A DNA stretch of 61,646 bases from Clostridium sp. CAG:138 (GTDB lineage: Bacteria; Bacillota; Clostridia; Christensenellales; CAG-138): the NCBI GenBank assembly GCA_000435055.1, contig FR879692.1:8107-69752 (forward strand), read 5' to 3'. This document shows, one piece after another, positions 51,786-61,544 of this stretch (position 1 is the stretch's first letter; each line of letters starts with the position of its first letter). The notes below the pieces were generated by a model. That model saw nothing but the letters and a program-made list of their open reading frames with translations, was not told the DNA's origin and made no database searches. The position numbers and the translations under genes are program-made.

Positions 51786-53807
51786 TCAGTTGAGGCCCAT
51801 TGCAATACGCATAATGCCGATTGCATCTGCGATGTTCACAACGCCGTCCTCGTTCACGTCGCCGTGAATGAGCTGAGTTTCGGTCAGTTCAATGAGACCG
51901 AGTGCGTAACGCATTGCGAAAACAGCGTCCGCGGTGTTGGTGTTTCCGTCGCCGTTGATATCGCCGTCATGCTCCTCAACAGGAGGTTCGGGAGTGGGCT
52001 CGGGGGTGGAGGGAGTCGTGCCGGTGAAAGCAACATTATCAACGCAGACACAGTCCTCACCCTGGCTTCCGCCGGAGTCCTTCGTGTATTCCCAAACAAA
52101 GTAGTACACGCCATCCTCGGGAGCGGTGAATGTGTAACGCTGCCAATCGGGCTCGGTAACGCCGGACTTGCGGAGTTCAACCTGCCTGTTGACATAGAAG
52201 TTGAAGAAATCGCGATCTGTCTGGCTGCTGCAGATATAGTCGAATGCCATCGTATCGCCGCTCTGCATCGCTATGGTCAGCATGAGCTGTGACTTGCTGT
52301 TAACAACGCGCTTGTTGCCGGAACGTGCGAAAACCCTTGTTCCGTCATCAACAGCAGTGAAGGGATACTCGGTGGAAGTGCCGAACCAGAGATTTCCGCC
52401 TTCAACGTTGAGTGCTGCCGCAAGTGATTCATCACCGGTAACACTGACGGCGATAACAGCAGTGCCGTAAACACTGCCGTTAACCATGACCGTGCCGGTC
52501 ACGGTTGCGGTGCCGCTGCCGCTGCCGGTAATCTTTACCTTGCGCTTGTTGCCGTCAACAACAGCAACGTTCTCATCGGAAGAAGTCCAGATAATGTCAT
52601 AGAGGTTTGCATCCTCGGGTTCGCGGTTGAACTTGACGGTGACCGTTTCACCGACTGCAATATTTGCCTCGTTCGCGCTGAGGGTATAGCCTTCGAGTGC
52701 AATAGGTTCTTCGGATTCGCCGAAAAGAGTCCAATCGCAGTAAACCGTCTGTGCCTGGTCGGGATTTGCGGGGAAATCATCAACGGGGCTCATGACGATG
52801 GGCCATGCATCACCGTAAGGATCAACGGGACCCCATACGTCAACCATTGTTGCGTATGCTTCGGCAATAGTTCCTTCTTCTTTGATAACATTCCAGAAAG
52901 TTTCTTCGAATTTGTAGTCTCCGACGAAGGTAACGCTCTGAGAATAGCCGTAAACCGCACCGCAGCCTGCACGGAGGAGTGCATAGCCGGTAGTGCCGCG
53001 GCCGCTGAGCTTCATGCCTTCGCAGATAGCCATCCAAACGAACGGATTGTCAAGTGCGCTTGTGATATGGTTCTCGATATATCTGCCGTCAATGAACGCT
53101 TCGTTGCCGGAGCGAACCGCCCAACCGTTTGAATAATCCTCGTTGGTGATACCCTGGTTGGTGGTAAGGCAGAGATAAGAGGAAGTGCCGCTTGCGATGC
53201 CGTGGCTGTCGTAAATGACAGCACCCTTGTCGGGGAATGCAGCAGCGATCGCGGGACCGGTTGCATCATGGCCTGCAAGAATTGTCAGCGTGCCGCCGGT
53301 TGCCTCCGCAATGGAAGTTGCTTCACGGCGATACTGATCGGTGAAGGTGGGGTCATAGCCGCCGTAATAAGGTCCGACGAGCAGAACGTTCGGAGAGGTT
53401 GCGTCACGCATTTCAACGACTTTGCCGTTGGATGCGTTGAAAGTTACGGAACCTTTTTCGGTTACATTTGCTTCAATTTTGTTGCGGAGCCTGTAGTTGT
53501 ATGCACAATGCATTCCGTTGACGGTAAAGAAGAAACCGTCGGCGGTGAAATCGGAAAAGCTGTCTGCATCAACATTTTCGTTGTTGAGAGCAGCGGTGTA
53601 AACGGCGTTGATAACGTCGCTTGCGGGAAGGTTGTCAGCAAGTGCTTCGGCTTCGGCAAGTTCAATTGCCGCCCAAGCATCATCCATGCGCACCGACAAT
53701 GCTGCATCTGCCGAAATGGAGCTGATTTCCTCTGCAAATGCAACGGGAATGATGCTGAGCATCATCAAAGCGGCGAGCACAACGGCCATGATTCTGCGTG
53801 TTTTCAT
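51786..53807 (-). CDS. Secreted clan-CD (caspase/gingipain-like) peptidase-like protein with Big2 and dockerin domains
   Basis: About 673 residues from the ATG at 53807 (AGGAGA before it). A signal peptide ends near AFAEE at residue 27. The region 135-340 looks like a caspase/C25-type fold, with a candidate His202 in IYDSHGIASG and Cys262 in WMAICEGMKL. A Big2-type beta domain follows (TLSANEANIAVGETVTV near 370), then a jelly-roll-like domain with Trp/Tyr/Phe residues. The C-terminus is a type I dockerin, two Ca-binding repeats GDINGDGNTNTADAVFAM and GDVNEDGVVNIADAIGIM. The dockerin should plug into a cohesin elsewhere on the cell surface. Peptidase activity is inferred, not shown. Confidence 0.8.
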   Translation of the reverse strand: MKTRRIMAVVLAALMMLSIIPVAFAEEISSISADAALSVRMDDAWAAIELAEAEALADNLPASDVINAVYTAALNNENVDADSFSDFTADGFFFTVNGMHCAYNYRLRNKIEANVTEKGSVTFNASNGKVVEMRDATSPNVLLVGPYYGGYDPTFTDQYRREATSIAEATGGTLTILAGHDATGPAIAAAFPDKGAVIYDSHGIASGTSSYLCLTTNQGITNEDYSNGWAVRSGNEAFIDGRYIENHITSALDNPFVWMAICEGMKLSGRGTTGYALLRAGCGAVYGYSQSVTFVGDYKFEETFWNVIKEEGTIAEAYATMVDVWGPVDPYGDAWPIVMSPVDDFPANPDQAQTVYCDWTLFGESEEPIALEGYTLSANEANIAVGETVTVKFNREPEDANLYDIIWTSSDENVAVVDGNKRKVKITGSGSGTATVTGTVMVNGSVYGTAVIAVSVTGDESLAAALNVEGGNLWFGTSTEYPFTAVDDGTRVFARSGNKRVVNSKSQLMLTIAMQSGDTMAFDYICSSQTDRDFFNFYVNRQVELRKSGVTEPDWQRYTFTAPEDGVYYFVWEYTKDSGGSQGEDCVCVDNVAFTGTTPSTPEPTPEPPVEEHDGDINGDGNTNTADAVFAMRYALGLIELTETQLIHGDVNEDGVVNIADAIGIMRIAMGLN

Positions 53808-53995
53808 GTGTTTCGTGTTCTCCTGTATTGTTAGTTTGCACACAGCACCGCTTCATCATTTATTCAATGCAAAAGCAATGCAGTCGTGCAGCGCATTTAT
53901 GCGCCGCCTTATATTTTATAATTTATTTTTCCCGCTGTCAAGAACACTGACGTCATATTAGGATTTATATCATTTTTGCAGCGCTGCCGTTATGT

Positions 53996-54023
53996 AAAAA
54001 GGGTGCAAGTATTACCCGCACCC
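53996..54023 (-). terminator. Terminator after the CNNM/CorC gene
   Basis: GGGTGC (54001-54006) and GCACCC (54018-54023) pair; on the minus strand five T follow (54000-53996). Confidence 0.8.
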
Positions 54024-54075
54024 TCTTCTAAAACATTAAAATTTCCTGCCGATTATGCCAATATGCTTAACCCGC

Positions 54076-55470
54076 TTAATCCTTATCGGAATCGGAGTCG
54101 TCACCTTGGGGCTGCTCTTTCAGCCTCACAACAGTTGTTTCGATTCTGTGATCGCGAATTTCGAGAACATCTATGTTCATGATGTCCGTTTCAATGCTGA
54201 AGGTTGTTCCGTCATCGGCAATTCTTCCGAGGGTTGCAAACACATAGCCGCCGAAAGTATCATACTCATCGCACGGGAGCTTGATATTAAGCTGCTCTGC
54301 AACATCCTCAATCAAAGCGCTGCCGCGAATGCGCCAGTTGCCGTCCGGAAGGTGAACAATATCTTCCTCCGTCTCAATGACATCGTCCTCATCGTCAAGA
54401 TCGCCGACAAGCTGCTCAACAAGATCGTTCATCGTGAGAATACCGCTCATTCCGCCGTATTCGTCAAGCACAACCACAAAACCGCGCCTTGAATGCTGCA
54501 TATCACGGAACAAAACGTCCGCTTTTACGGCTTCAGGCACAAAATACGGCGCACGAACCGCATTTTCCATGACGTTTTTACGACTTCTGTCCGCAAGGCG
54601 GAAATAATCCTTTGAATTCAGTATGCCGATAACGTCATCAACGCTTTCACCGCAAACAGGAAACTGAGAATACCTGTGTTCATAAATGGTTTTTTCCCAT
54701 TCTTTATCGTCATCCTCCTCCCAGAGGATTACAATATCGGTTCGATGCGTTGCAATTTCACCCGCGGTAAGATCGTCAAATTCAAATACATTTTGAATTA
54801 TTTCCTGTTCGCTGCGGTCGATTGTGCCCTTTTCTCCGCCGGCATCGACCATCATGCGGATTTCTTCTTCCGTGACCTCTTCATCGTCGCCGTTCGGATC
54901 GATATGCATAAGCCGCAGGACTCCGTTTGTTGAAACCGTAAGCAGCCAGACAAGCGGAGCAAAAATCGTTGAGACAAAATTCAGCAGTCCGCTGATGCTC
55001 AGCGCAAGGCTTTCGGACTTTTTCATTGCAACGCGTTTCGGCACAAGTTCACCGAAAACAAGGGTGACGTACGAAAGCAGGATCGTGATAACGATGATGC
55101 AGAGTGATTCCGGTATGTTCGGAATAAGCTGCTTAATGTATTGAGCAAAGTTTTCCGCTGCAAATGCACTTGCAAGGAAACCGGCAAGGGTTATTGCAAC
55201 CTGTATTGTTGCAAGGAAGCGCGCCGGCTGCTTCGTCAGCTTCGCAAGGCGTTTTGCGCGTTTGTTGCCGCTTTCGGCAAGGCTTGCAAGCTTTGCATCG
55301 CTCACGGAAAGCACGGCGATTTCAGCACACGCAAAAACTGCGTTCAATGCAATGAGTACAATTTGCAATACAATTTGCCAAATAATGGTTCCGGCATTAT
55401 TGCTTGCCGCGGCGGTAAGTGCGTCTTGTGCGTGGAAAAATCCACGTATAAGCGGGTCGATGTCTGTCAT
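54076..55470 (-). CDS. CNNM/CorC-type transporter (DUF21-CBS-CorC)
   Basis: A 464-residue hemolysin-C-like membrane protein from the ATG at 55470; upstream in-frame codons are TTG. An N-terminal DUF21 membrane domain with LIALNAVFACAEIAVLSV, the ELVPKRVAM motif, two CBS domains (FRLADRSRKNVMENAVRAPYF region; RRGFVVVLDEYGGMSGILT) and a C-terminal CorC domain with CDEYDTFGGYVFATLGRI. Family members export or buffer Mg2+ or Na+; the exact ion is unknown. A consensus promoter lies about 230 nt upstream. Confidence 0.92.
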   Translation of the reverse strand: MTDIDPLIRGFFHAQDALTAAASNNAGTIIWQIVLQIVLIALNAVFACAEIAVLSVSDAKLASLAESGNKRAKRLAKLTKQPARFLATIQVAITLAGFLASAFAAENFAQYIKQLIPNIPESLCIIVITILLSYVTLVFGELVPKRVAMKKSESLALSISGLLNFVSTIFAPLVWLLTVSTNGVLRLMHIDPNGDDEEVTEEEIRMMVDAGGEKGTIDRSEQEIIQNVFEFDDLTAGEIATHRTDIVILWEEDDDKEWEKTIYEHRYSQFPVCGESVDDVIGILNSKDYFRLADRSRKNVMENAVRAPYFVPEAVKADVLFRDMQHSRRGFVVVLDEYGGMSGILTMNDLVEQLVGDLDDEDDVIETEEDIVHLPDGNWRIRGSALIEDVAEQLNIKLPCDEYDTFGGYVFATLGRIADDGTTFSIETDIMNIDVLEIRDHRIETTVVRLKEQPQGDDSDSDKD

Positions 55471-55705
55471 AGTCAGATATCCTTTCAAGATTCCTTTCAA
55501 ATTCGATTTTTCCGGCAGTTTCGCCGCAGGAAGAATTGTGTGCGGAAAGCGCGAACACTATTTGAATGTAACAAAAAACATAGCCAAACAAACTGCGTTC
55601 GTTCGGTTATGCCCGTTCGTTCCGTATTCGGTTATGCTGACGCTTTCGGTCGCTGCTGTCGCAACTGTCCACAAAAAACCTCTCTGCAACTTTACTGCTT
55701 CTGAC

Positions 55706-55734
55706 ATTATACACAGCTCCGGCCGTGTTGTCAA
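55706..55734 (-). promoter_or_regulatory. Perfect consensus promoter with long leader before the CNNM/CorC gene
   Basis: Minus strand TTGACA (55734-55729), a 17-nt spacer and TATAAT (55711-55706). The leader to the start at 55470 would be about 230 nt. I see no riboswitch motif in it. Confidence 0.85.
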
Positions 55735-55794
55735 CACCCTTTGCATAAATGTCATGTTGTTCGAAACTCTTTTGTGAATATATATTGTTTTTCA

Positions 55795-55823
55795 TTGAAA
55801 AAAAGCACACCTTATGGTAAAAT
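55795..55823 (+). promoter_or_regulatory. Promoter of the small membrane protein and perhaps the ABC transporter
   Basis: TTGAAA (55795-55800), a 17-nt spacer and TAAAAT (55818-55823). Confidence 0.7.
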
Positions 55824-55858
55824 GCGATTGAAAAAGACAGTTAACGGAGGAAACCTGT

Positions 55859-56083
55859 ATGCGGCGCGCGCTGAGCATAATCGCTCTTGTTTTAACAGGA
55901 GCGGCGTTCATTCTTTTGTGCCTTATTTGGGTGCTGCGAATCAATGCAATTATACCTGTTCTGATGTTTGCGGCAGCAATCATCCTGCTTGGGATATGCA
56001 AAAAAATGCCTGTCAAACCTCAAACCGGCATTGACAAATCACAAATCAGCAATGATGCTTTTTTTGATGAAGACAGCAAGTAG
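55859..56083 (+). CDS. Small membrane protein of unknown function
   Basis: A 74-residue protein with two membrane helices (ALSIIALVLTGAAFILLCLI and NAIIPVLMFAAAIILLGI) and a soluble tail ending NDAFFDEDSK. It has a GGAGG site 8 nt before the ATG and a matching promoter, which makes it a credible small gene. It ends 85 nt before the ABC transporter. Confidence 0.7.
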   Translation: MRRALSIIALVLTGAAFILLCLIWVLRINAIIPVLMFAAAIILLGICKKMPVKPQTGIDKSQISNDAFFDEDSK

Positions 56084-56167
56084 GTGCGTTCACCCCGCCG
56101 TCGTCCGCCGCACGGCGAATGATGCACAGTAAATTAAAGCGAAATCAAAGAACCAAAGACTGATACC

Positions 56168-57937
56168 ATGAAAAATAAAACAGACAATACCGCGAAAAAA
56201 TCAAACCTGAAGCGTTTTGCTTCCTATTATAGGCCGCATATCGGCATGTTCACTGTCGATATGCTTTGTGCGTTGTTCATTTCATCCGTGGACATCGCCT
56301 ATCCCCTGCTGTCCAAACTGGCACTGGATCGCTATCTTTCCGCAACCGCGCCGCAATACCGCCCGTTTTTCATCCTTATGGCGGTATGTTTCCTGCTTTA
56401 TATCCTTCGCACCGGTGCAACATATATCGTCACGGCACTCGGGCACAGACTCGGCGTTCATATTGAGGCCGATATGCGCCGCGATGCTTTCACGCATCTT
56501 CAGCAGCTCGGCTTCAGCTTTTATGACAAGTCACGCACGGGCAAATTGCTGTCGCGCTGCACAAACGATCTTTTTGACGTTACGGAGCTTGCTCACCACG
56601 GTCCGGAGGATGTTTTCATTTCCATGCTGACATTCATCGGCGCGTTTGTTGTAATGCTCACAATAGAGTGGAGGCTTGCTCTCGTTCTTATTGCCGTCGT
56701 TCCTGTTATGTTGATTTTCGTTATGAATCTGCGGAAGCGCATGAGCCGCACCTCGCGTAAGGTCAAAGAAGGCATGGCGGTTATCAATTCGCAGATCGAA
56801 TCCTCCATAAGCGGCGCACGGGTTGCAAAAGCCTTTACAAATGAGGATTATGAGATTTCAAAATTCGAACAGGGAAACGGTGTCTTTGTCAACTCCAAGT
56901 CTGCGTATTACAAAACTATGGGCATGTTTATGGCGGGAATGGAGTTTTTCACAACCATTCTCAATGTCATTGTGCTTGCCGTGAGCGGTGTGCTTATTAT
57001 GAAAGGCGAAATGACGACAACGACGCTTATCATCTTTATGATGTATATCTCATCGTTTGTTACCCCGATACGCAAGCTTTCCGCATTTGCGGAGCAATAC
57101 ACAATGGGCATGGCCGGTTTTAAACGATTCACGGAGCTGCTCGATACAGAAGCCGAGATTCAGGATAAACCCGATGCAATCGAGCTCAAAAACGTTAAGG
57201 GTGACATTGAGTTCAAAAACATTTCCTTTGCGTACGGTTCCGGCGGCAATGTGCTTGAAAACATTTGCCTCAGCATCAGGCACGGACAGACACTCGCGCT
57301 TGTCGGTCCTTCCGGCGGCGGCAAAACCACTCTTTGCCACCTTTTGCCCCGTTTTTATGATATAACCTCCGGCAGCATCACCGTTGACGGAATTGATATT
57401 CGCGATGTTACGCTTTCATCACTGCGCCGCAATATCGGCATCGTTCAGCAGGATGTGTTTCTTTTTGCCGCGAGCATCAAAGAAAACATTCGTTACGGCC
57501 GAATCGATGCAACCGATGAAGAAATCGTGCAGGCAGCCGTTGCGGCGGAAATTCACGACGATATCATGAAGATGCCCGACGGATATGACACCATCGTCGG
57601 CGAACGCGGCATAACGCTTTCCGGCGGGCAGAAACAGCGTGTTTCCATCGCAAGGATTTTTCTGAAAAACCCGCCGATTCTCATTTTGGATGAAGCAACA
57701 AGCGCATTGGATTCCGCAACCGAAGCGCGCATCACGCAGGCATTCGACAGGTTGAGCAAGGGCAGAACAACGCTTGTTATTGCGCACCGTCTCTCCACAA
57801 TCCGTAACGCGGATGAAATTGCCGTTGTTGACGAACACGGAATTGCCGAAATGGGAACCCACGATGAACTTCTCGCCGCCGGCGGCGAATATAAAAAACT
57901 GCACGAAGCGCAAAACAGGTTTTACGTTTCTGTCTGA
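56168..57937 (+). CDS. ABC-type exporter, fused membrane and ATPase domains
   Basis: A 589-residue half-transporter. Six membrane helices occupy about 20-310, with the coupling motif YDKSRTGKLLSRCTND. The ATPase domain follows with Walker A GPSGGGKTTL near 380, signature LSGGQKQR near 484, Walker B ILILDEATSALD and the His switch IAHRLSTI. It works as a dimer; with no second half-transporter gene nearby it is probably a homodimeric lipid/drug-type exporter. The ribosome binding site is weak. Confidence 0.94.
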   Translation: MKNKTDNTAKKSNLKRFASYYRPHIGMFTVDMLCALFISSVDIAYPLLSKLALDRYLSATAPQYRPFFILMAVCFLLYILRTGATYIVTALGHRLGVHIEADMRRDAFTHLQQLGFSFYDKSRTGKLLSRCTNDLFDVTELAHHGPEDVFISMLTFIGAFVVMLTIEWRLALVLIAVVPVMLIFVMNLRKRMSRTSRKVKEGMAVINSQIESSISGARVAKAFTNEDYEISKFEQGNGVFVNSKSAYYKTMGMFMAGMEFFTTILNVIVLAVSGVLIMKGEMTTTTLIIFMMYISSFVTPIRKLSAFAEQYTMGMAGFKRFTELLDTEAEIQDKPDAIELKNVKGDIEFKNISFAYGSGGNVLENICLSIRHGQTLALVGPSGGGKTTLCHLLPRFYDITSGSITVDGIDIRDVTLSSLRRNIGIVQQDVFLFAASIKENIRYGRIDATDEEIVQAAVAAEIHDDIMKMPDGYDTIVGERGITLSGGQKQRVSIARIFLKNPPILILDEATSALDSATEARITQAFDRLSKGRTTLVIAHRLSTIRNADEIAVVDEHGIAEMGTHDELLAAGGEYKKLHEAQNRFYVSV

Positions 57938-57968
57938 AGAAATCAAACTGCAAAAGGAGTCCTAAATT

Positions 57969-58571
57969 ATGAAAATACCTAAGAATGTGAACGTCGTCAA
58001 CGATTCGTACCGTACACTGAGTGAACGTGCCATCATGCTGCGCAACACGCTTGAAAAGCTCGGTTACAATGTTGAATGGGGCTATTACGATCGCCACACC
58101 GTTACCGTGAACGGGGACAACTTTCTTGAATACTATCCCATCCCCATTCTGACCGTGAACGGAATCTGCGATATTGCCGTTGACTTTTTGCAAGTGTCGA
58201 TCGACGGCAAGCTTTTCGCCGCCGAGTTTGAAGAAAAGCTCGATTTTGCAAAGCTTAAATCACACGGGTTTGAATGCTACGGCGTTGAGAACTATCTTGA
58301 AAGGCTGTATGTTCCCGGAATGAGTTTTGAGGAACTTGTTCAAATCGTCCGCGTCTGCGGCGAATCCGAAATCGGTGTTGCGGCAGCGTTCGAGGGTGAG
58401 CCGCTTACGAAAGAAATCCTTGAGCTTATGCAAGTTTTCATCAGCATGGGCACACACACCGAAGCGCACAGCCCGATTGACGAGGGCGATGAAACCGAAA
58501 AAAACGCGCTGAACGGAATCGATGAAAGCACTCCGGCTTTTCAGGTTGCGGATGCGCTGTTAAACGAATGA
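57969..58571 (+). CDS. Uncharacterised protein
   Basis: A 200-residue soluble protein I cannot place in a family. It starts behind AAAGGAG, 30 nt after the ABC exporter gene, and ends 24 nt before the M42 peptidase, so it belongs to the same transcript. The N-terminal half has alternating strands (YNVEWGYYDRHTVTVNG, ICDIAVDFLQVSIDGKLFA); the C-terminal half is helical and acidic. Confidence 0.75.
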   Translation: MKIPKNVNVVNDSYRTLSERAIMLRNTLEKLGYNVEWGYYDRHTVTVNGDNFLEYYPIPILTVNGICDIAVDFLQVSIDGKLFAAEFEEKLDFAKLKSHGFECYGVENYLERLYVPGMSFEELVQIVRVCGESEIGVAAAFEGEPLTKEILELMQVFISMGTHTEAHSPIDEGDETEKNALNGIDESTPAFQVADALLNE

Positions 58572-58595
58572 TGTTTTTACATAAGGAGAGGAAAA

Positions 58596-59615
58596 ATGCT
58601 TAACTATATTCTTGATGAACTGAAGAAAATTATGGCAATAGACAGTCCGAGCGGATTCACGCGCAAAGCTGCGGATTACATCATGCAGCAGCTCCGCGAG
58701 TTCGGTTTTGAGCCCGAGCTTACCCGCAAGGGCTGTGTGCTCTGCTGTCTCGGCGGCGAAGGCAGCCCGGTTGTCTTCTCTGCACATATTGACACCCTCG
58801 GCGGAATGGTATCCGAAGTCAAGAGCAACGGAAGGCTTAAGCTGACCCGCATCGGCGGCATGAACGCAAACAACGCCGAATGCGAAAATGCACGTGTCTA
58901 TACCCGTGACGGCAAGGTTTTTGAAGGCTGTTTCCAGATGAACAACCCTTCCGTTCACGTCAACGGCGAATACGACAGCCAGAAGCGCAGCTACGATAAC
59001 ATGGAGCTTGTGCTTGACGAAAAAGTGTTTTCCGCCGACGAAACAAAAAAACTCGGCATTGCAACGGGCGATTATGTCTGCTTTGATCCGCGCACAAGAA
59101 TCACCGAAACAGGCTATATTAAAAGCCGTTTCCTCGACGACAAGCTCAGTGCGGCGATTCTCATGGGCATTGCAAAGGCAATTAAAACAGAAAAGCTTTC
59201 TTTGACCCGCAAAGTTTACATCTATCTCACCGTATTTGAAGAAGTCGGCCACGGCTGCTCAAGCGGTATTCCCGCCGATGCCGAAGAGATCATCAGCGTT
59301 GACATGGGCTGCGTCGGCGACGGACTTGAATGCAAGGAACATCAGGTTTCCATCTGTGTAAAGGATTCACACGGTCCGTATAATTACGATGTTACGTCCC
59401 GTTTTGTTGAGCTTGCAAAGAAGCATAATCTTGATTACGCGCTTGATGTCTATCCCTTCTACGGTTCCGATGCGGATGCGGCACTTGATGCCGGTTACGA
59501 TCTGCGCCACGGACTTATCGGAGCGGGAGTTTACGCTTCCCACGGATATGAACGTTCCCACATTGACGGCGTAAAAAACACTTATGAACTTGTAAAGGCC
59601 TATATTACCGAATGA
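58596..59615 (+). CDS. M42 family metallopeptidase (glutamyl aminopeptidase-like)
   Basis: A 339-residue zinc/cobalt aminopeptidase. Metal ligands appear in order: His in VFSAHIDTLG, Asp in SRFLDDKLSA, Glu pair in VFEEVGHG, Asp in SVDMG, and a C-terminal His in GVYASHGYERSH. The M42 family forms large tetrahedral shells that trim peptides in the cytoplasm. The ribosome binding site is AAGGAGAGG. Fits amino-acid or peptide use together with the tryptophanase-like enzyme downstream. Confidence 0.93.
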   Translation: MLNYILDELKKIMAIDSPSGFTRKAADYIMQQLREFGFEPELTRKGCVLCCLGGEGSPVVFSAHIDTLGGMVSEVKSNGRLKLTRIGGMNANNAECENARVYTRDGKVFEGCFQMNNPSVHVNGEYDSQKRSYDNMELVLDEKVFSADETKKLGIATGDYVCFDPRTRITETGYIKSRFLDDKLSAAILMGIAKAIKTEKLSLTRKVYIYLTVFEEVGHGCSSGIPADAEEIISVDMGCVGDGLECKEHQVSICVKDSHGPYNYDVTSRFVELAKKHNLDYALDVYPFYGSDADAALDAGYDLRHGLIGAGVYASHGYERSHIDGVKNTYELVKAYITE

Positions 59616-59981
59616 TTCAATGCGACTTTCTCCGAATCATTTGATTCCCAAAAAAAGAATATAACCGCCGACAGCTGCGGTTCGAGCTTCATTGTTCCGA
59701 AGTTCCGAATCGCAGTTTTGTTTTTCAAAGTGAGAGATATTTATTTATTAACGCATTTTCTGCATTACTGAGTATAATTTTAGTTTGAATTGTGGCAAAA
59801 CTGTTAACAAACGGAAATTGCGCATGTTCCTGAATTGCGCCCGATACGACTGCTGCGTATAATAGCAGGGTAATCGGCGGAACACTGCACGATCCGTACG
59901 GACGAATGCAGCCGGCGTTTATATCCAAACAGATTGTTTAGTCATTCACCGGAATGATTTTATTGACCGAAAGGAGATTCT
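59616..59981. other. Intergenic region with the promoter of the tryptophanase-like gene
   Basis: TTGCGC (59835-59840), a 17-nt spacer and TATAAT (59858-59863) on the plus strand, then a leader of about 110 nt. A 12-codon frame (59906-59941, MQPAFISKQIV) lies in the leader but has no Trp and no clear ribosome binding site. Nothing else was seen in these 366 nt. Confidence 0.6.
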
Positions 59982-61427
59982 ATGGATAAGGTTCAATATT
60001 ACCGCAGAAAATCCCTGCCCCTTGAGATGCACAAGATTTGCATCGTTCAAAAAACACGCATCCCGTCCGTTGAAGAACGCGTCAGCGCAATTCGCGAAGC
60101 GGGCTTCAATTCATACTGCCTCCGCAGCGAGGATGTTTACCTCGACATGCTGACCGACAGCGGCGTCAACGCAATGACCAACGAACAGCTCGGCGCGATG
60201 ATGGTCGGCGACGACAGCTATGCCGGCAGTGCAACCTATTATCGCCTTGCTGCCAAAATCAAAGAGATTTTCAACAAGGATTATTTTCTTCCCGTTCATC
60301 AGGGCCGCGCATGTGAACATATGCTTGCGCTTGCGTTCGTGCAGCCCAAGCCCGGTTCGATCGTTCCGATGAACTTCCAGTTCGGCACCTCCGTCGGCAA
60401 AATAAAATACTGCGGCGGCGACTACGTTATCTGTTTGCAGGAAGACGGGCTTAACAGGCAGAGTTCCAACCCGTTCAAGGGCGATTTCGATCTTGAAAAG
60501 CTTGAGCGCGTGCTCAAAGAGCAGGGCGACAATATCGCCTTCGTCCGCATTGAATCCGGCACAAATCTCATCGGCGGCCAACCCATTGCGCTTGATAACA
60601 TGCTTGCAGTATCCGAACTGTGCAAAAAATACGGAGTGCTTTCCATTCTTGACGCAAGCCTGCTTCAGGACAATCTGTACTTTATCAAAACCCGCGAAAC
60701 CGCCTATTCCGACAAGAGCATTCGTGAAATCGTGCGCACCCTTTCGGACGCAATGGACATCATCTATTTCTCCGCACGCAAACTCGGCTTCGGCAGGGGC
60801 GGCGCAATCATTCTAAATGACAAAAAGCTCTTCGAGCATATCAAAACCTTCGTTTCAAGCTTTGAGGGCTTCCCCACTTTCGGCGGCATGAGCGTTAAAG
60901 AGATGGAAGCTATCTGCGTCGGTCTTGACGACACAATGGACGAAAACATTATTGCTCAGGGCCCGCAATTCATTGAATATCTCTGCAACGAGCTTGAAGA
61001 TGCAGGCATTCCCGTTGTCACACCGCCCGGCGGTCTCGGCTGTCACCTCGACGCAATGAAATTTGTTCCGCATATCGCCCGCAAGGACTATCCGGCGGGC
61101 AGCCTTGCAGCTGCAATTTATATTGCTTCCGGCGCAAGAGGCATGGAGCGCGGAGCAATTGATGAGCCGTGGGATGATGCGGATGTTGAGCCCTACGGCG
61201 CAATGGAACTCGTTCGCCTTGCCGTGCCGCGCAGGGTATACACCGTTTCGCAGATGAACTATCTCATTGACCGCATCTGCTGGCTGTATGACAACAGGGA
61301 GCTTATCGGCGGACTGAAGTTCGAAACCGAAGGACCGCACAATTTCTATGACAAGCTGAATTCTGTGTCCGACTGGCCGGAGAAGCTTGCAGCAAAATTC
61401 CGCATGGATTTCGGCGACTCGCTTTGA
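59982..61427 (+). CDS. Tryptophanase/tyrosine phenol-lyase family PLP enzyme, divergent
   Basis: A 481-residue beta-eliminating lyase homologue behind GAAAGGAG. The family frame is clear: LTDSGVNAMTNEQLGAMMVGD, PVHQGRACEHML, NLIGGQPIALDNM, and the C-terminal VRLAVPRRVYT. The PLP Lys should be the one in FSARKLGFGRGG, but TnaA and Tpl have SGKKD there. The DATR motif, whose Arg contacts the cofactor, is replaced by DASL. It may therefore act on a substrate other than Trp or Tyr. Expected products of classical members are indole or phenol, pyruvate and ammonia. Confidence 0.82.
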   Translation: MDKVQYYRRKSLPLEMHKICIVQKTRIPSVEERVSAIREAGFNSYCLRSEDVYLDMLTDSGVNAMTNEQLGAMMVGDDSYAGSATYYRLAAKIKEIFNKDYFLPVHQGRACEHMLALAFVQPKPGSIVPMNFQFGTSVGKIKYCGGDYVICLQEDGLNRQSSNPFKGDFDLEKLERVLKEQGDNIAFVRIESGTNLIGGQPIALDNMLAVSELCKKYGVLSILDASLLQDNLYFIKTRETAYSDKSIREIVRTLSDAMDIIYFSARKLGFGRGGAIILNDKKLFEHIKTFVSSFEGFPTFGGMSVKEMEAICVGLDDTMDENIIAQGPQFIEYLCNELEDAGIPVVTPPGGLGCHLDAMKFVPHIARKDYPAGSLAAAIYIASGARGMERGAIDEPWDDADVEPYGAMELVRLAVPRRVYTVSQMNYLIDRICWLYDNRELIGGLKFETEGPHNFYDKLNSVSDWPEKLAAKFRMDFGDSL

Positions 61428-61544
61428 GCCGCATCCGACCGTCGGAATTGCGGGCATGCTGATTGAATTCCCTTTCATAAAAGCGAATTGGTCAGCACAT
61501 TCCTATTTTTAATACGCCATCTTCTCATTACCTTTACCGAGCAA

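Noticed and set aside
59906..59941. A 12-codon frame upstream of the tryptophanase-like gene, considered as a TnaC-like leader peptide
   Set aside because: It contains no Trp, lacks the TnaC pattern and has no clear ribosome binding site.
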